64,000 bases of DNA from Christensenellaceae bacterium Phil1 (GCA_001940855.1 MSGS01000062.1:1-64000), one strand, 5' to 3'. Numbered from the stretch's first letter, positions 1 through 11,216 are shown. A program made the numbers and translations. The notes: generated by a model from the letters alone, not told the origin.

Positions 1-1
1 T

Positions 2-529
2 TTTACGGATAACGCTTCGCGCAAGTGCTATAACGAGCAAGGCCAAGCGGTGGACGTTTGGACGCGGTGGCCTGCCTCGGCGTCGGCTGTGGTGTACGTC
101 TACTCCAACGGCTACGTCTACGCGAACTCGCCCGCCAACAATTACTACGCCCGCCCCGCTTTAATTCTTGCATCTAATAGTCTTGTGTCGGATGCTCCTA
201 ATGCGGATGGCAGCTACAATCTGGTACTGAGTGACACCATACCGCCCCGAGAGGTGGAGTTTACTGCACTGCTGGGGCAGGCCGACAAGATGCCCCAAAA
301 GATAAAAGTTGAATGCGAGTACGAGATGCAGAGCGGCATGATAGAGTTCTGGGTGTGCAACAACTATAACGACCCAATACCTGCGTGGGAGAAGATAGAA
401 CTCGGCGAACAGCATAGGTTTGCCAATGCCACCAAAGCCGCCGAGAAGTGGGCGCTGGGCGTAAAGTGCCATGCACAGAGTGAAAACAACATAACTGTGT
501 ATGAACCGTGCGCGATAGTAAGTTTTTAG
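2..529 (+). CDS. phage structural/tail-associated protein, 5' end outside window
   Basis: Frame is open from base 2 through the listed ORF at 50; sits just upstream of small phage ORFs, endolysin and holin. Confidence 0.55.
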   Translation, partial: FTDNASRKCYNEQGQAVDVWTRWPASASAVVYVYSNGYVYANSPANNYYARPALILASNSLVSDAPNADGSYNLVLSDTIPPREVEFTALLGQADKMPQKIKVECEYEMQSGMIEFWVCNNYNDPIPAWEKIELGEQHRFANATKAAEKWALGVKCHAQSENNITVYEPCAIVSF

Positions 530-541
530 GAGGTAAAGAGA

Positions 542-715
542 GTGAATGCAGCAAAGTATTTGAGAAAACGCGCCGAAGCAGACAGAGAACAGGCATTTAT
601 CGATGCTGCCGAACTTGCCGATGTAGCCGCCGAGGTCGAAGCGGAGATAGCGGCATATCAGGAGATTATAGACATAATGGAAGGAGGTGAAGAAAACGAT
701 GCCGATAAGAACTAA
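542..715 (+). CDS. small phage protein (57 aa, charged)
   Basis: GTG start after AGGAGG; MNAAKYLRKRAEADREQAFIDAAELADVAAEVEAEIAAYQEIIDIMEGGEENDADKN; overlaps the next gene. Confidence 0.5.
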   Translation: MNAAKYLRKRAEADREQAFIDAAELADVAAEVEAEIAAYQEIIDIMEGGEENDADKN

Positions 716-1154
716 GGATGCAGCCCGCGCTTGGCGGGCAAACGAAGATAGGCGGGAAGCGGAGTACATAGCCGCTGGAGCCGCACAGGCGCAGGCGGCT
801 AAGGCTGCTCCCATTGCAACGGTGGGTATGTTTATAGACGGGTTTGCACCATGGGAAGTGGGGAAGGCATACAAGCAGTATGACCTTTTTTTATATAACG
901 GCATGGTTGGGTTCTGCCGTCAGGCAGTTACATCGGCTGCGCACCAGCCGCCGTTCAGCACGGGTATGGAAGCGATTTACGGCGTTCGCCCCGCGCCCGA
1001 TGATAACGGCGTGTATCCGTATGTGTACAACATGGCGGCAAGCGTGGGCATGCGGGTGCGCGATGGTGACAACGTGTATGTCTGTACCCGCTATATAGAC
1101 CCGCTGCTATACCCGCCGTCACAGGTGGCGGCTCATTTTGTGCTTGAAAACTAA
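699..1154 (+). CDS. phage tail-associated hypothetical protein
   Basis: ORF MPIRTKDAARAWRANEDRREAEY... with upstream AAGGAGG; contains 'PWEVGKAYKQYDLFLYNGMVGFCRQAVTSAAHQPPFS', similar to carbohydrate-binding/tail modules. Confidence 0.5.
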   Translation: MPIRTKDAARAWRANEDRREAEYIAAGAAQAQAAKAAPIATVGMFIDGFAPWEVGKAYKQYDLFLYNGMVGFCRQAVTSAAHQPPFSTGMEAIYGVRPAPDDNGVYPYVYNMAASVGMRVRDGDNVYVCTRYIDPLLYPPSQVAAHFVLEN

Positions 1155-1166
1155 GGAGGTAACTTC

Positions 1167-1925
1167 ATGAAAAAGACGATACTTATTATACTGACGCTTG
1201 CGCTTGCGCTGTGTGCGTGTATACCCGCGCTGGCTATGGGCTGGGCCTATACGCCCGACCCTGCGCCTGAGTATACCGTAGCCGTAACTAAGCTCGACCG
1301 AGTGCAGACCACTACCGGCACGGCATATACACCTGTGCCGGACAAGCTCGCAACGACTGGACAAGTCGTATACTTCAGCGTGCGCATAACGGACAATGAC
1401 GGGAATGATGTCAAAGGCGATATACATCTCGGCGATCTCGAAGTGCTGTATATAGACGGCAGTATAATAGCCGCCACGGTGACCGGCGCACATCCGACTG
1501 TAACGGCATCCATAGAGACTGCTACGCCTGCCGACCAGCTTGTATATAATGGTAAGCTTATAGTAATCACGGGTGACACCGTTACAATAGACAAGCTGGT
1601 GTTCACACGCCAAAACAATGTCGCAGTAAGCGTAGATATTGCAGACGGAAATCTTGGTGACCTATCCCGCGCGCTTGCGGCGTTGGGCATGACGATAGAA
1701 GATGTATACAGCGGCAGAATATATATGTCTGATGCCGCGCTTATAGCCAACTTCGGGCAGCGCAGCAGAGCCGAGGCAACAGCAAAGTGGTATGCTGATG
1801 CGGATGCCGAAGTAAAGCCCACCGTGCCTGATTTGCCGCAGACCGGCGATAAGACGGGCATTGTTGGTTTTGCGCTTATAGCGGCAGCTGTATTTATTAT
1901 AGGTGTGAAAAAATGGGTAAGATAA
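1167..1925 (+). CDS. secreted LPXTG (LPQTG) cell-wall-anchored protein in prophage lysis region
   Basis: N-terminal signal peptide MKKTILIILTLALALCACIPALA; C-terminal LPQTGDKTGIVGFALIAAAVFIIGVKKWVR (sortase motif, TM helix, basic tail). Confidence 0.75.
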   Translation: MKKTILIILTLALALCACIPALAMGWAYTPDPAPEYTVAVTKLDRVQTTTGTAYTPVPDKLATTGQVVYFSVRITDNDGNDVKGDIHLGDLEVLYIDGSIIAATVTGAHPTVTASIETATPADQLVYNGKLIVITGDTVTIDKLVFTRQNNVAVSVDIADGNLGDLSRALAALGMTIEDVYSGRIYMSDAALIANFGQRSRAEATAKWYADADAEVKPTVPDLPQTGDKTGIVGFALIAAAVFIIGVKKWVR

Positions 1926-2599
1926 CTGAGTTTATTACCTATCTTGAATCACACATAGGCGATGCATATGTGTGGGGCGCGCAGGGACAGCGCATAGATG
2001 CCATGCTGGATATATCTGCATGGGTGCGCAAACGGGAAGATGGCAATTTGATACAGGCAGCGCGATGTATGCGCTACATAAAGGCCGCAAAGAAGCGCCC
2101 GCTATATGCGTTTGACTGCTCCGGACTGATAGTTTACTGGTTGCTGAATGTCAAAGGACTGATAAAAGGCGACGCTACCGCAAACGGCCTGTATGCACAG
2201 TGCAGCAAACAGGGCAAAATCGGTACATGGACGATAGAACCCGGAGACTTTGTTTTTAGACGCAAAAGCGGCGAGATGAAGCATGTTGGGGTATATGTCG
2301 GAAACGGGTACACCATCGAAGCCAAAGGCCGTGACGTAGGTGTTGTAAAGCTGCCGCTTGATAAAGGTACATGGACGCATCAGGGCAAGCATCCGGCGTT
2401 GGAAGAAGCGGAAAACAAGGCGCCCGAGCAGCGCGTATTCCAAATCGAATCACCATTGCTGCGCGGTGAGGATATACGCGCCATGCAGACAGCGCTTAAT
2501 GCGTGCGGCTATCCGTGCGGTGATGCGGATGGCATATGTGGCCGCAAGACTGTGGCGGCAGTGATGGAGTTTATAAAGAATAATATGGATAAGGAGTGA
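1913..2599 (+). CDS. phage endolysin: NlpC/P60-type peptidase with C-terminal peptidoglycan-binding domain
   Basis: YAFDCSGLIVYWLLN catalytic Cys motif, GDFVFRRKSGEMKHVGVYVGNG His motif; C-terminal LLRGEDIRAMQTALNACGYPCGDADGICGRKTVAAVMEFI. Confidence 0.85.
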   Translation: MGKITEFITYLESHIGDAYVWGAQGQRIDAMLDISAWVRKREDGNLIQAARCMRYIKAAKKRPLYAFDCSGLIVYWLLNVKGLIKGDATANGLYAQCSKQGKIGTWTIEPGDFVFRRKSGEMKHVGVYVGNGYTIEAKGRDVGVVKLPLDKGTWTHQGKHPALEEAENKAPEQRVFQIESPLLRGEDIRAMQTALNACGYPCGDADGICGRKTVAAVMEFIKNNMDKE

Positions 2600-3043
2600 A
2601 TGAAAATGGACAATGTAGTGGATGCGCTGCGTATTGCGGCAGCCGGCATAGGCGGCATAGTAACGTATATATGGGGACCGTGGGATGCGCTCATAATCGC
2701 GCTGGTGGCTATGGTTATAATAGACTATATCACCGGTGTGATAAAAGCGGCCGTACAGGGCAAGCTTTCAAGCGCCGTAGGCTTTAGAGGGCTGCTGAAA
2801 AAGGTCGCCATATTTTTATTGGTAGCCGTTGGCGTTATGGTTGACAGAGTTATTCCTGCCACGAATGAGGCCGTGCGTAGCGCGGTTATTTTCTTCTATA
2901 TTGCGAATGAGGGATTGAGCATACTGGAAAATGCGGGAGAACTCGGACTTCCGCTGCCGGCAGCGCTGAAAAAGTCGCTTGAGAAGATGCAGGACAAAGA
3001 AGAAAAGTCGGATATAGACTCTGATACAGATATAGAGCAGTAA
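2600..3043 (+). CDS. phage holin (toxin secretion/phage lysis holin family)
   Basis: 147 aa, several TM segments, 'WDALIIALVAMVIIDYITGVIKAAVQGKLSSAVGFRGLLKKVAIFLLVAVG'; directly after endolysin. Confidence 0.85.
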   Translation: MKMDNVVDALRIAAAGIGGIVTYIWGPWDALIIALVAMVIIDYITGVIKAAVQGKLSSAVGFRGLLKKVAIFLLVAVGVMVDRVIPATNEAVRSAVIFFYIANEGLSILENAGELGLPLPAALKKSLEKMQDKEEKSDIDSDTDIEQ

Positions 3044-3049
3044 TTTGTT

Positions 3050-3084
3050 GGGCCGTTGGGATAATTCCTGACGGCTCTGTTTTT
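3050..3084 (+). terminator. rho-independent terminator after holin
   Basis: GGGCCGT...ACGGCTC stem followed by a T run. Confidence 0.55.
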
Positions 3085-3229
3085 CAAAAAAGGACTTGCA
3101 CGATGATGGCAACTTTTTGGCAACCATATGCCCTGCAATGATAAACTTTCCCGATTTACATATACAGAGAAAGTGGCTTACTTACTTATAAAATTAAGAC
3201 GATGATAAACAGCACGGAATGATAGAATG

Positions 3230-3277
3230 TGGTTCGGGACCAAAAGGCCGGGTGTTCAAATCACCTCGCCCCGACCA
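3230..3277 (+). other. 3' fragment of tRNA-Pro(CGG) = putative prophage attachment site
   Basis: ggTTCGGGAcc anticodon loop, GGGTG-TTCAAAT-CACCT T-arm, CGCCCCG-A-CCA acceptor end; no matching CGGGGCG 5' half upstream. Confidence 0.8.
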
Positions 3278-3280
3278 TGA

Positions 3281-3316
3281 AAAAAGCGATTCCTCTCATA
3301 CGGGGAGTCGCTTTTT
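3281..3316 (+). terminator. terminator behind tRNA-Pro fragment
   Basis: AAAAAGCGATTCCTC...GGGGAGTCGCTTTTT stem-loop plus T run. Confidence 0.75.
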
Positions 3317-3364
3317 GCTTTATCTTTAGTCTGGTATATATTACGCATTATGAAATAGCGCTGT

Positions 3365-3394
3365 AAAAACAGGCGGGGTGATTCCGCCTGTTTT
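3365..3394 (-). terminator. rho-independent terminator of the phosphotransferase gene
   Basis: AAAACAGGCGG...CCGCCTGTTTT inverted repeat. Confidence 0.65.
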
Positions 3395-3398
3395 GCGT

Positions 3399-4280
3399 TT
3401 ATAAGCTTTTGCAGTACCATGCCGGCACCGGATCGCTCATACCTTTATACCAGTTGAACACATCGTTGGCCTGATTTCGCATGGTTGCTATTTCTTTTTC
3501 GCCGAACGGCACGGACCACGGCAGGGAAGATAGAGTGTTGCTGCTTATGTAAAGCGCAAGCAGCTGCCAGAAGCCCATGGGAACGGCGCCGTCAAAATAT
3601 CCGTCCACCATGCCGGAAGCGAACACGGGCACTTTCTGCGCGCACCAAACTATGCGGTTGAACTCCTCCCATGGGTCGCCGAAGTCACAGCGGTTGAAAT
3701 CGATTATGTATAGCTTGCCGTCGCGGCCTATCATCATGTTGCCTATGTGATAATCGCCGTGCTGAAACGTTTGCGGCCTGCCATAGGGCAGATGGCGGTT
3801 TTTGTTTATGTAATCTATAAACGCCTCCGCCTGTCCGTTTTCATATTTGAGGGGGCAGGCCTCATAGGAGGCAAGCTTTCTGTCTATCTTTCGGTTGAAG
3901 CGGATACCCCAATCCTCCTGGGTTTCGGGTGCAGGGATGGAGTGAATTTTGCGGAGAAAACGTCCGGCGTCCATACCGTATGTGTATTGCTTTGCGGCGG
4001 GGCAGTTTGGCATTATGGTTTCCGCATCTTCGCCGTCTATCCATGTTTGTATTGAATATACGCCTTTGTCGCATGTGCCGAATTCAAGCGGGTCGCACAT
4101 GGGCACGCCAAGCTCAGCCACGCGGTGCATAAGCTCATATTCCTTCATTTTTTCATCATATTTTTCAATTGGCGTTACACGCAGCAGAAATCTGTTGCCT
4201 TGCTCATCGGTTAGGCAATACTTTTTGTCGCCCGACCAGCCCTTCAGCACCGGCTCTTTTGAAACAAACTTTTTCAGCAT
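3399..4280 (-). CDS. aminoglycoside phosphotransferase-family (APH-like) kinase
   Basis: Brenner-type motif FQHGDYHIGNMMIGRDGKLYIIDFNRCDFGDPWEEF. Confidence 0.85.
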   Translation of the reverse strand: MLKKFVSKEPVLKGWSGDKKYCLTDEQGNRFLLRVTPIEKYDEKMKEYELMHRVAELGVPMCDPLEFGTCDKGVYSIQTWIDGEDAETIMPNCPAAKQYTYGMDAGRFLRKIHSIPAPETQEDWGIRFNRKIDRKLASYEACPLKYENGQAEAFIDYINKNRHLPYGRPQTFQHGDYHIGNMMIGRDGKLYIIDFNRCDFGDPWEEFNRIVWCAQKVPVFASGMVDGYFDGAVPMGFWQLLALYISSNTLSSLPWSVPFGEKEIATMRNQANDVFNWYKGMSDPVPAWYCKSL

Positions 4281-4445
4281 TTGACCACCCTCCTTCCTAT
4301 GACTGTTCTATTATAGTCGTAAAGCAGGCATAACACAAATACAGTTTCCATTTAATTCACAATGGCGGGTGGGACTTTATCATTATTGGCGATATACACT
4401 ATTGCCCGTATTGCCGCGACAAGCGGCGGGAAGGGATAATTATTT

Positions 4446-5816
4446 ATGCAGCAGGATAAAACATTCCTCGGGACGGAGCCTGTCGGCAAGCTGCTTTTGA
4501 AGCTGGCCGTGCCTACGGTAGCGGCGCAGTTTGTGAACATGCTCTATAACATTGTGGATAGGATCTACATCGGACATATGGGTGCTGACGGCAGCCTCGC
4601 GCTCACGGGCGTGGGCGTATGCATGCCGATAATTCTTATAATATCCGCGTTTGCGGCGTTTGTAAGCTCCGGCGGCGCGCCGCGCGCATCAATAGCGATG
4701 GGCGCGGGCGATAACGAATCCGCGGAAAAGATACTTGGCGGCTGCTTTACGCTGCAGCTTTGCATATCGGTGGCGCTTACGGCTGTGCTGCTGATTTGGA
4801 ACCGCGATTTGCTGCTGGCCTTCGGCGCAAGCGAAAACACGATAGACTACGCCGTGGATTACATGAACATATATGCTGTCGGCACCATATTCGTGCAGCT
4901 TACGCTTGGTATGAACGCCTTCATAACGGCGCAGGGCTTTGCAAAAACAGGCATGTACACTGTGCTCATAGGCGCGGTTGCTAACATCGTGCTCGATCCG
5001 CTGTTCATATTCGTGTTCGATATGGGCGTTTCCGGCGCCGCGCTTGCAACCATAATATCGCAGGGCATATCCTGCATATGGGTGCTGCATTTTCTTATGA
5101 AAGGGAACAGCATACTTAAACTCAAGCGCGAAAGGATGAGGATAGACTTCAAGCTTATCCTTCCGTGCATAGCGCTGGGCCTTGCGGCGTTTGTTATGCA
5201 GTCAAGCGAAAGTATAATATCCGTGTGCTTTAATTCTTCCCTTCTCAAATACGGCGGGGATATTGCCGTTGGCGCAATGACGATACTTTCAAGCGTTATG
5301 CAGTTCGCCATGATGCCGCTTTCTGGCATATCTCAGGGCGCGCAGCCAATACTCAGCTATAATTTCGGCGCAAAAAACGCATCCCGCGTTAAGGAAACGT
5401 TCAAGCTGCTGCTGAAGGTCTGCCTTTGCTATTCTGTTTTGCTCTGGGGCATAATAATGCTGTTCCCGGGAGCGTTCGCCAGCCTTTTCACCACCAGCGC
5501 GGAGCTTATAACCTTCACCGAGGGCGCGCTTAGGATATACTGCGCGGTGCTGTTCCTATTCGGCGTGCAGATAGCATGCCAGATGACGTTTGTATCCATA
5601 GGCAACGCCAAGTGCTCAATAATTGTTGCGGTGCTGAGAAAGTTTGTGCTGCTGATACCGCTTATATATATTATGCCCGCGATACTTGCCGATAAGACTA
5701 TGGCCGTATATATGGCTGAGCCGGTGGCGGATTTTATCGCCGTTTCGTGCACGGCAATACTGTTTACAATAGAGTTTAGAAAGGCAATGGCGCGGCTTGA
5801 AGGCGGCAAAAACTAA
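4446..5816 (+). CDS. MATE family efflux transporter
   Basis: 456 aa polytopic; FLGTEPVGKLLLKLAVPTVAAQFVNMLYNIVDRIYIGH is the typical MATE N-terminus. Confidence 0.9.
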   Translation: MQQDKTFLGTEPVGKLLLKLAVPTVAAQFVNMLYNIVDRIYIGHMGADGSLALTGVGVCMPIILIISAFAAFVSSGGAPRASIAMGAGDNESAEKILGGCFTLQLCISVALTAVLLIWNRDLLLAFGASENTIDYAVDYMNIYAVGTIFVQLTLGMNAFITAQGFAKTGMYTVLIGAVANIVLDPLFIFVFDMGVSGAALATIISQGISCIWVLHFLMKGNSILKLKRERMRIDFKLILPCIALGLAAFVMQSSESIISVCFNSSLLKYGGDIAVGAMTILSSVMQFAMMPLSGISQGAQPILSYNFGAKNASRVKETFKLLLKVCLCYSVLLWGIIMLFPGAFASLFTTSAELITFTEGALRIYCAVLFLFGVQIACQMTFVSIGNAKCSIIVAVLRKFVLLIPLIYIMPAILADKTMAVYMAEPVADFIAVSCTAILFTIEFRKAMARLEGGKN

Positions 5817-5826
5817 GAAATATAAA

Positions 5827-5859
5827 AAACAGGGCGGGGCAAAGGCTCCGTCCTGTTTA
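5827..5859. terminator. intergenic terminator between convergent MATE and pyrG genes
   Basis: AAACAGGGCGGGGC...GCTCCGTCCTGTTT stem-loop. Confidence 0.6.
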
Positions 5860-5869
5860 TGCTATGGAC

Positions 5870-7513
<1,644 letters not shown>

Positions 7514-7623
7514 TTATAAAGCCGCGGCTTTTGTCAAATGCTAAGCTGTGTGAATTTTGCCTGATATCGGGCGAAAATCGTGCACATAACCGCGCGTTAT
7601 ATCGGCGTGAACATAAATTATAA

Positions 7624-7648
7624 AAAGCCCCTCCGCTTGGGAGGGGCA
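7624..7648 (-). terminator. rho-independent terminator after SIMPL-domain gene
   Basis: GCCCCTCCcaagcGGAGGGGC followed by T run on minus strand. Confidence 0.65.
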
Positions 7649-7662
7649 ATTGGGTAGATTTG

Positions 7663-8457
7663 TCAGTTATTCGTGCCTGTGTCTATTTCATATTCTATGT
7701 TTACCTGCGCCTCCACCGTAAGCTCGCCGGGGCTTATGCTCACGTCCGCATTTGCATCCTCGGCGACGGATGCGGTGCGCATATCATATGCAGCATTCGG
7801 CGTGTAGCTTGAGCTCTGCTCGTTCACGGCGGAAGGTATTGGCTTCAGAGTCACGCCGAGCGCCTCCGCAATGGCCTGAGCCTTGCCCTTTGCATCGTCT
7901 ATGGCGGCCTTGAGAGCCTGCTGATACGCGGCGGAGCTATCGGACACCGTGAGCGTAAGCCCGTATGTACCCGTTGCGCCTGCGGCTATTGCGTCGCTCA
8001 ATACCTTGCCCACGGCATCAATGTCGCGTATTGTGACCTTTATTGAAGTCACCATGTCGTACCCTACCACGACCGCGGGGGTTTTCTTGTAATTATATCT
8101 TTCGTTCAGGCTCACGTTATCCGTGGCAATGTCCGCATCCTTAACTCCGGCGGCCTTCACGGCCTCTATAACGGCGTCCATAATGGCGGAATTTTCCTGC
8201 TGCGCGGCGGCAGGCTTTTCATTATATGTGCGCACCTGTATGCTCACGGTGGCAATATCCGGAACAAGCTTAATCTCGCCCGATCCGCTCACGTTTATCA
8301 CGTTTGGCTCCTCCTTGCTCTCCTGCTGTATGGTTACCTCTGGGCTTATCACCTGCGGCGTGGTGCCGGTGGGGTTCTGTACAACGGTTTTGCATCCCGT
8401 GAACATTACTGCCGCCATGCTTATGCACAGCGCCAATGCTAAGGCTTTTTTCTTCAT
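7663..8457 (-). CDS. SIMPL-domain (DUF541) lipoprotein
   Basis: Lipobox FTGC; INVSGSGEIKLVPDIATVSIQVRTYNEKPAAAQQENSAIMDAVI. Confidence 0.85.
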   Translation of the reverse strand: MKKKALALALCISMAAVMFTGCKTVVQNPTGTTPQVISPEVTIQQESKEEPNVINVSGSGEIKLVPDIATVSIQVRTYNEKPAAAQQENSAIMDAVIEAVKAAGVKDADIATDNVSLNERYNYKKTPAVVVGYDMVTSIKVTIRDIDAVGKVLSDAIAAGATGTYGLTLTVSDSSAAYQQALKAAIDDAKGKAQAIAEALGVTLKPIPSAVNEQSSSYTPNAAYDMRTASVAEDANADVSISPGELTVEAQVNIEYEIDTGTNN

Positions 8458-9431
8458 GGCTTACTTTCCTCCTTGACTTCGGCTTTCTTTTTGCTGCGCT
8501 TCTTTGTCGCCGCGCGCACTATTATTACTATTATCACAACCACTATTGCCGCAATAACTATAACCGGCAGGCTGGATACAAACCACACGAAGAAGTTTAC
8601 GAAGAATACACCGACGCCGTTGAGGGTATCGGTAAAGCCTTCGCTTATCCTGTCCGCGGTGGTCTTGGTGGCGGCGGGGCCGGTGATTGCGTTGCGCTCG
8701 CTTACGGAAAGGTTAATGGTGGTGTAATCAATAAGCGCGTCGTAACGCTTTAGCGTGCCGGTAAGCGTTTCTATCTGCAGCATGACTTCGCTTATCCTGT
8801 CCTCGAGCGCTATAACGTCTGCCAGATTGTCCGTTTCCACCATTATTGCGCGCAGCCGCTCAAGCTGCTCCTGCAATACGGCAAGGCGGGTATCGGTATC
8901 GTAGTATTCATCGGTAATGTCGTCCGTATAGTCGCGCACATAGTTTATCTGCCCAAGCGTCTCCACGCCGCTTACGAACTCGCCTGCCTTTTCCGCAGGA
9001 ATGCGGATTGTCAGTTCAATGTTGCGGCCCGCGTCGCCGTAAGCTTCGGGCTTGGAGCCGTAAAGATTGGAGCTGAGCACATATCCGCCAAGCTCGCTCA
9101 CCTTGGCTTTGATATAGTCCATGTTTTCATCGAACTTATCGGTATTAAGGCTTATGTCATAGTTGCGGATTATTTTGCGGCCGGCATATATATCGCCAGC
9201 GGTTACAGAGGTAGCTTCACCCGCTGCGTAATCAAAGCCCATATCATTGCTGGTAACGGGTGAGGTCGCCGCGGGCGCGGGCGCGTATTCCTCCATAGGT
9301 GCGTATTGAGAGGATGAGTTGTATACCGTGTCCCGTGCGGCGGAGGTGGAAGCGCCGCTGCACCCTGCAAAGCATATGGCAAGCATTATTGCCGCCGCGA
9401 AAATGGCAAGCAGCTTTTTATATTGTTTCAT
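8454..9431 (-). CDS. DUF4349-type lipoprotein with C-terminal TM helix
   Basis: Lipobox FAGC; RKIIRNYDISLNTDKFDENMDYIKAKVSELGGYVLSS; GTLKRYDALIDYTTINLSVSE; start placed at MKQYKKLLA behind an RBS. Confidence 0.8.
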   Translation of the reverse strand: MKQYKKLLAIFAAAIMLAICFAGCSGASTSAARDTVYNSSSQYAPMEEYAPAPAATSPVTSNDMGFDYAAGEATSVTAGDIYAGRKIIRNYDISLNTDKFDENMDYIKAKVSELGGYVLSSNLYGSKPEAYGDAGRNIELTIRIPAEKAGEFVSGVETLGQINYVRDYTDDITDEYYDTDTRLAVLQEQLERLRAIMVETDNLADVIALEDRISEVMLQIETLTGTLKRYDALIDYTTINLSVSERNAITGPAATKTTADRISEGFTDTLNGVGVFFVNFFVWFVSSLPVIVIAAIVVVIIVIIVRAATKKRSKKKAEVKEESKP

Positions 9432-9557
9432 TGTGATTCCTCCTTGTTGCATTCCTTTGCCAATATAACGCGGGAACGCGGCTAAAGGTTCCAATTATAT
9501 GCATATTGTATTATATAAGCGGTAATTGGGCAAGAGCAAGGCGCATATACAAAATAT

Positions 9558-9815
9558 ATGGGGGTGATGTGCGTGGCGAACATCAGCTTTTGCGAACTGA
9601 GGCGCAAGGAAGTGATAAATTTAAGGGACGGGGCCAGGCTTGGCGTGGTGTGCGATTTGGAAGTTGACCTATGCTCAGGCACCGTATGCTCAATAGTTGT
9701 GCCGGGGCCGCCGAAAATGTGGGGCCTGCTGAAAAGCGACGAGGAACTGGTTATCCCCTTCTGCAAAATAAACAAGATAGGGGACGACGTTATATTGGTA
9801 GATATAACGCTATGA
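9558..9815 (+). CDS. YlmC/YmxH-family sporulation protein (PRC-barrel)
   Basis: SFCELRRKEVINLRDGARLGVVCDLEVDLCSGTV... followed by nrdR. Confidence 0.8.
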   Translation: MGVMCVANISFCELRRKEVINLRDGARLGVVCDLEVDLCSGTVCSIVVPGPPKMWGLLKSDEELVIPFCKINKIGDDVILVDITL

Positions 9816-9874
9816 TGCTTTATTTTTTGGCATGTGCTGTGGTATAATGGGCAAAAGCACGCGGAGGATACAGC

Positions 9875-10336
9875 ATGAGGTGCAGATATTGCCATGGAAC
9901 GGAAAGCAAGGTTGTGGATTCGCGCCCTACGGACGACGGGACAAGCATACGCCGCCGCAGGGAATGCATGAGCTGCGGAAGACGATTCACAACATATGAA
10001 AAAATAGAAGAAATACCGATAATGGTCGTGAAAAAAGACGGGCGGCGCGAAACGTTCGACAGCGAAAAAATACTGATGGGCGTGCGTAAGGCCTGCGAAA
10101 AGCGGCCGGTGAGCGCGGCGCAGATGGATAAGCTGGTGGAAGAAGTGGTGCGGGAGGTAAACAATACCCTTGAGCAGGAAGTTACCAGCACATATGTTGG
10201 CGAGCTTGTTATGCGCGGGCTGAAGGAGCTGGACGAGGTGGCGTATGTCCGCTTTGCTTCGGTATATAGGCAGTTTAAGGATATAAATACGTTTATGGAG
10301 GAGCTGAAGCTTCTTCTTAACGACAAATGCGAATGA
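9875..10336 (+). CDS. nrdR: transcriptional repressor NrdR
   Basis: MRCRYCHGTESKVVDSRPTDDGTSIRRRRECMSCGRRFTTYEKIE. Confidence 0.96.
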   Translation: MRCRYCHGTESKVVDSRPTDDGTSIRRRRECMSCGRRFTTYEKIEEIPIMVVKKDGRRETFDSEKILMGVRKACEKRPVSAAQMDKLVEEVVREVNNTLEQEVTSTYVGELVMRGLKELDEVAYVRFASVYRQFKDINTFMEELKLLLNDKCE

Positions 10337-11193
10337 TGGACAGATACGAATACCTTTCGGCATATGCCAAAATGCGGCACGGCTGCATTTATGAAGAAAA
10401 TAGGGGCATAGGCTTCTTCCGTGCGGAGCAACTTAAAAGAATGGACGGCGTTGAGCACGGCTTTACCGCGCGGCAGGGCGGAGTCAGCCCAAAGCCTTAT
10501 GATTCGCTGCACCTGAATTTTCAAAAGCCGCACGATTTGGCGCTTGTAAGGGAAAATTTCTCCCGCTTTGCCGATGCGGCAGGCATAGAATATTCAAGCA
10601 TGGCCGTGGTAAGCTATGAACACGGCACGAACGTTATAAAGCTTGACGCTGATGATGCCGGGCGCGGGTTTAATAAAGCCCCGCTTGATAAGTGCGATGG
10701 CATTGTTACCGATTCGCCTGCGGTCACGCTTATAACCAATCATGCCGACTGCGGCGCGTTCTTTATATACGATCCCGTGAAGAAGGCTGTGGGCCTTGCG
10801 CATTCCGGCTGGAAGGGCACGCTTGGGCGCATCGGTGCAAACGTGGTCAGGCTGATGCAGCGGTGCTATGGCTCGGATCCTAAGGATATGATAGCTTCAA
10901 CCGGCCCTGCAATATGCAAAAATTGTTACGAGGTGGATGCTCCCCTTGCGGCACGGTTCGATGCCGAATTTGGCGCAGGCGTATGCACAAGCCCCGGACG
11001 CGAAGGACACGCATGGCTGGATCTTGAAGCCGCGCAGGGTATACAGCTTATTGAAGCGGGACTGAAATGCGAAAACATAACATTGATGGAAAAATGTACG
11101 TTTGAGGACGAAGAACATCTGTTTTCACACCGCAGGGACACCGCGAAGCTGGGCGGAACGGGAGACATGGCGGCGTATATCCGCATTGTATAA
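10327..11193 (+). CDS. pgeF: peptidoglycan editing factor PgeF / polyphenol oxidase family
   Basis: ITNHADCGAFFIYDPVKKAVGLAHSGWKGTLGRI; STGPAICKNCYEVD. Confidence 0.9.
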   Translation: MRMMDRYEYLSAYAKMRHGCIYEENRGIGFFRAEQLKRMDGVEHGFTARQGGVSPKPYDSLHLNFQKPHDLALVRENFSRFADAAGIEYSSMAVVSYEHGTNVIKLDADDAGRGFNKAPLDKCDGIVTDSPAVTLITNHADCGAFFIYDPVKKAVGLAHSGWKGTLGRIGANVVRLMQRCYGSDPKDMIASTGPAICKNCYEVDAPLAARFDAEFGAGVCTSPGREGHAWLDLEAAQGIQLIEAGLKCENITLMEKCTFEDEEHLFSHRRDTAKLGGTGDMAAYIRIV

Positions 11194-11216
11194 ATAAAAA
11201 ACAGGCTTAAATATTC

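Noticed and set aside
161-904. 247-aa minus-strand ORF across the phage tail genes
   Set aside because: Overlaps three plus-strand phage ORFs with RBSs; translation lacks domain features
3160-3277. Complete tRNA gene ending at 3277
   Set aside because: No CGGGGCG acceptor 5' strand or D-arm upstream of the anticodon region; only the 3' half is present
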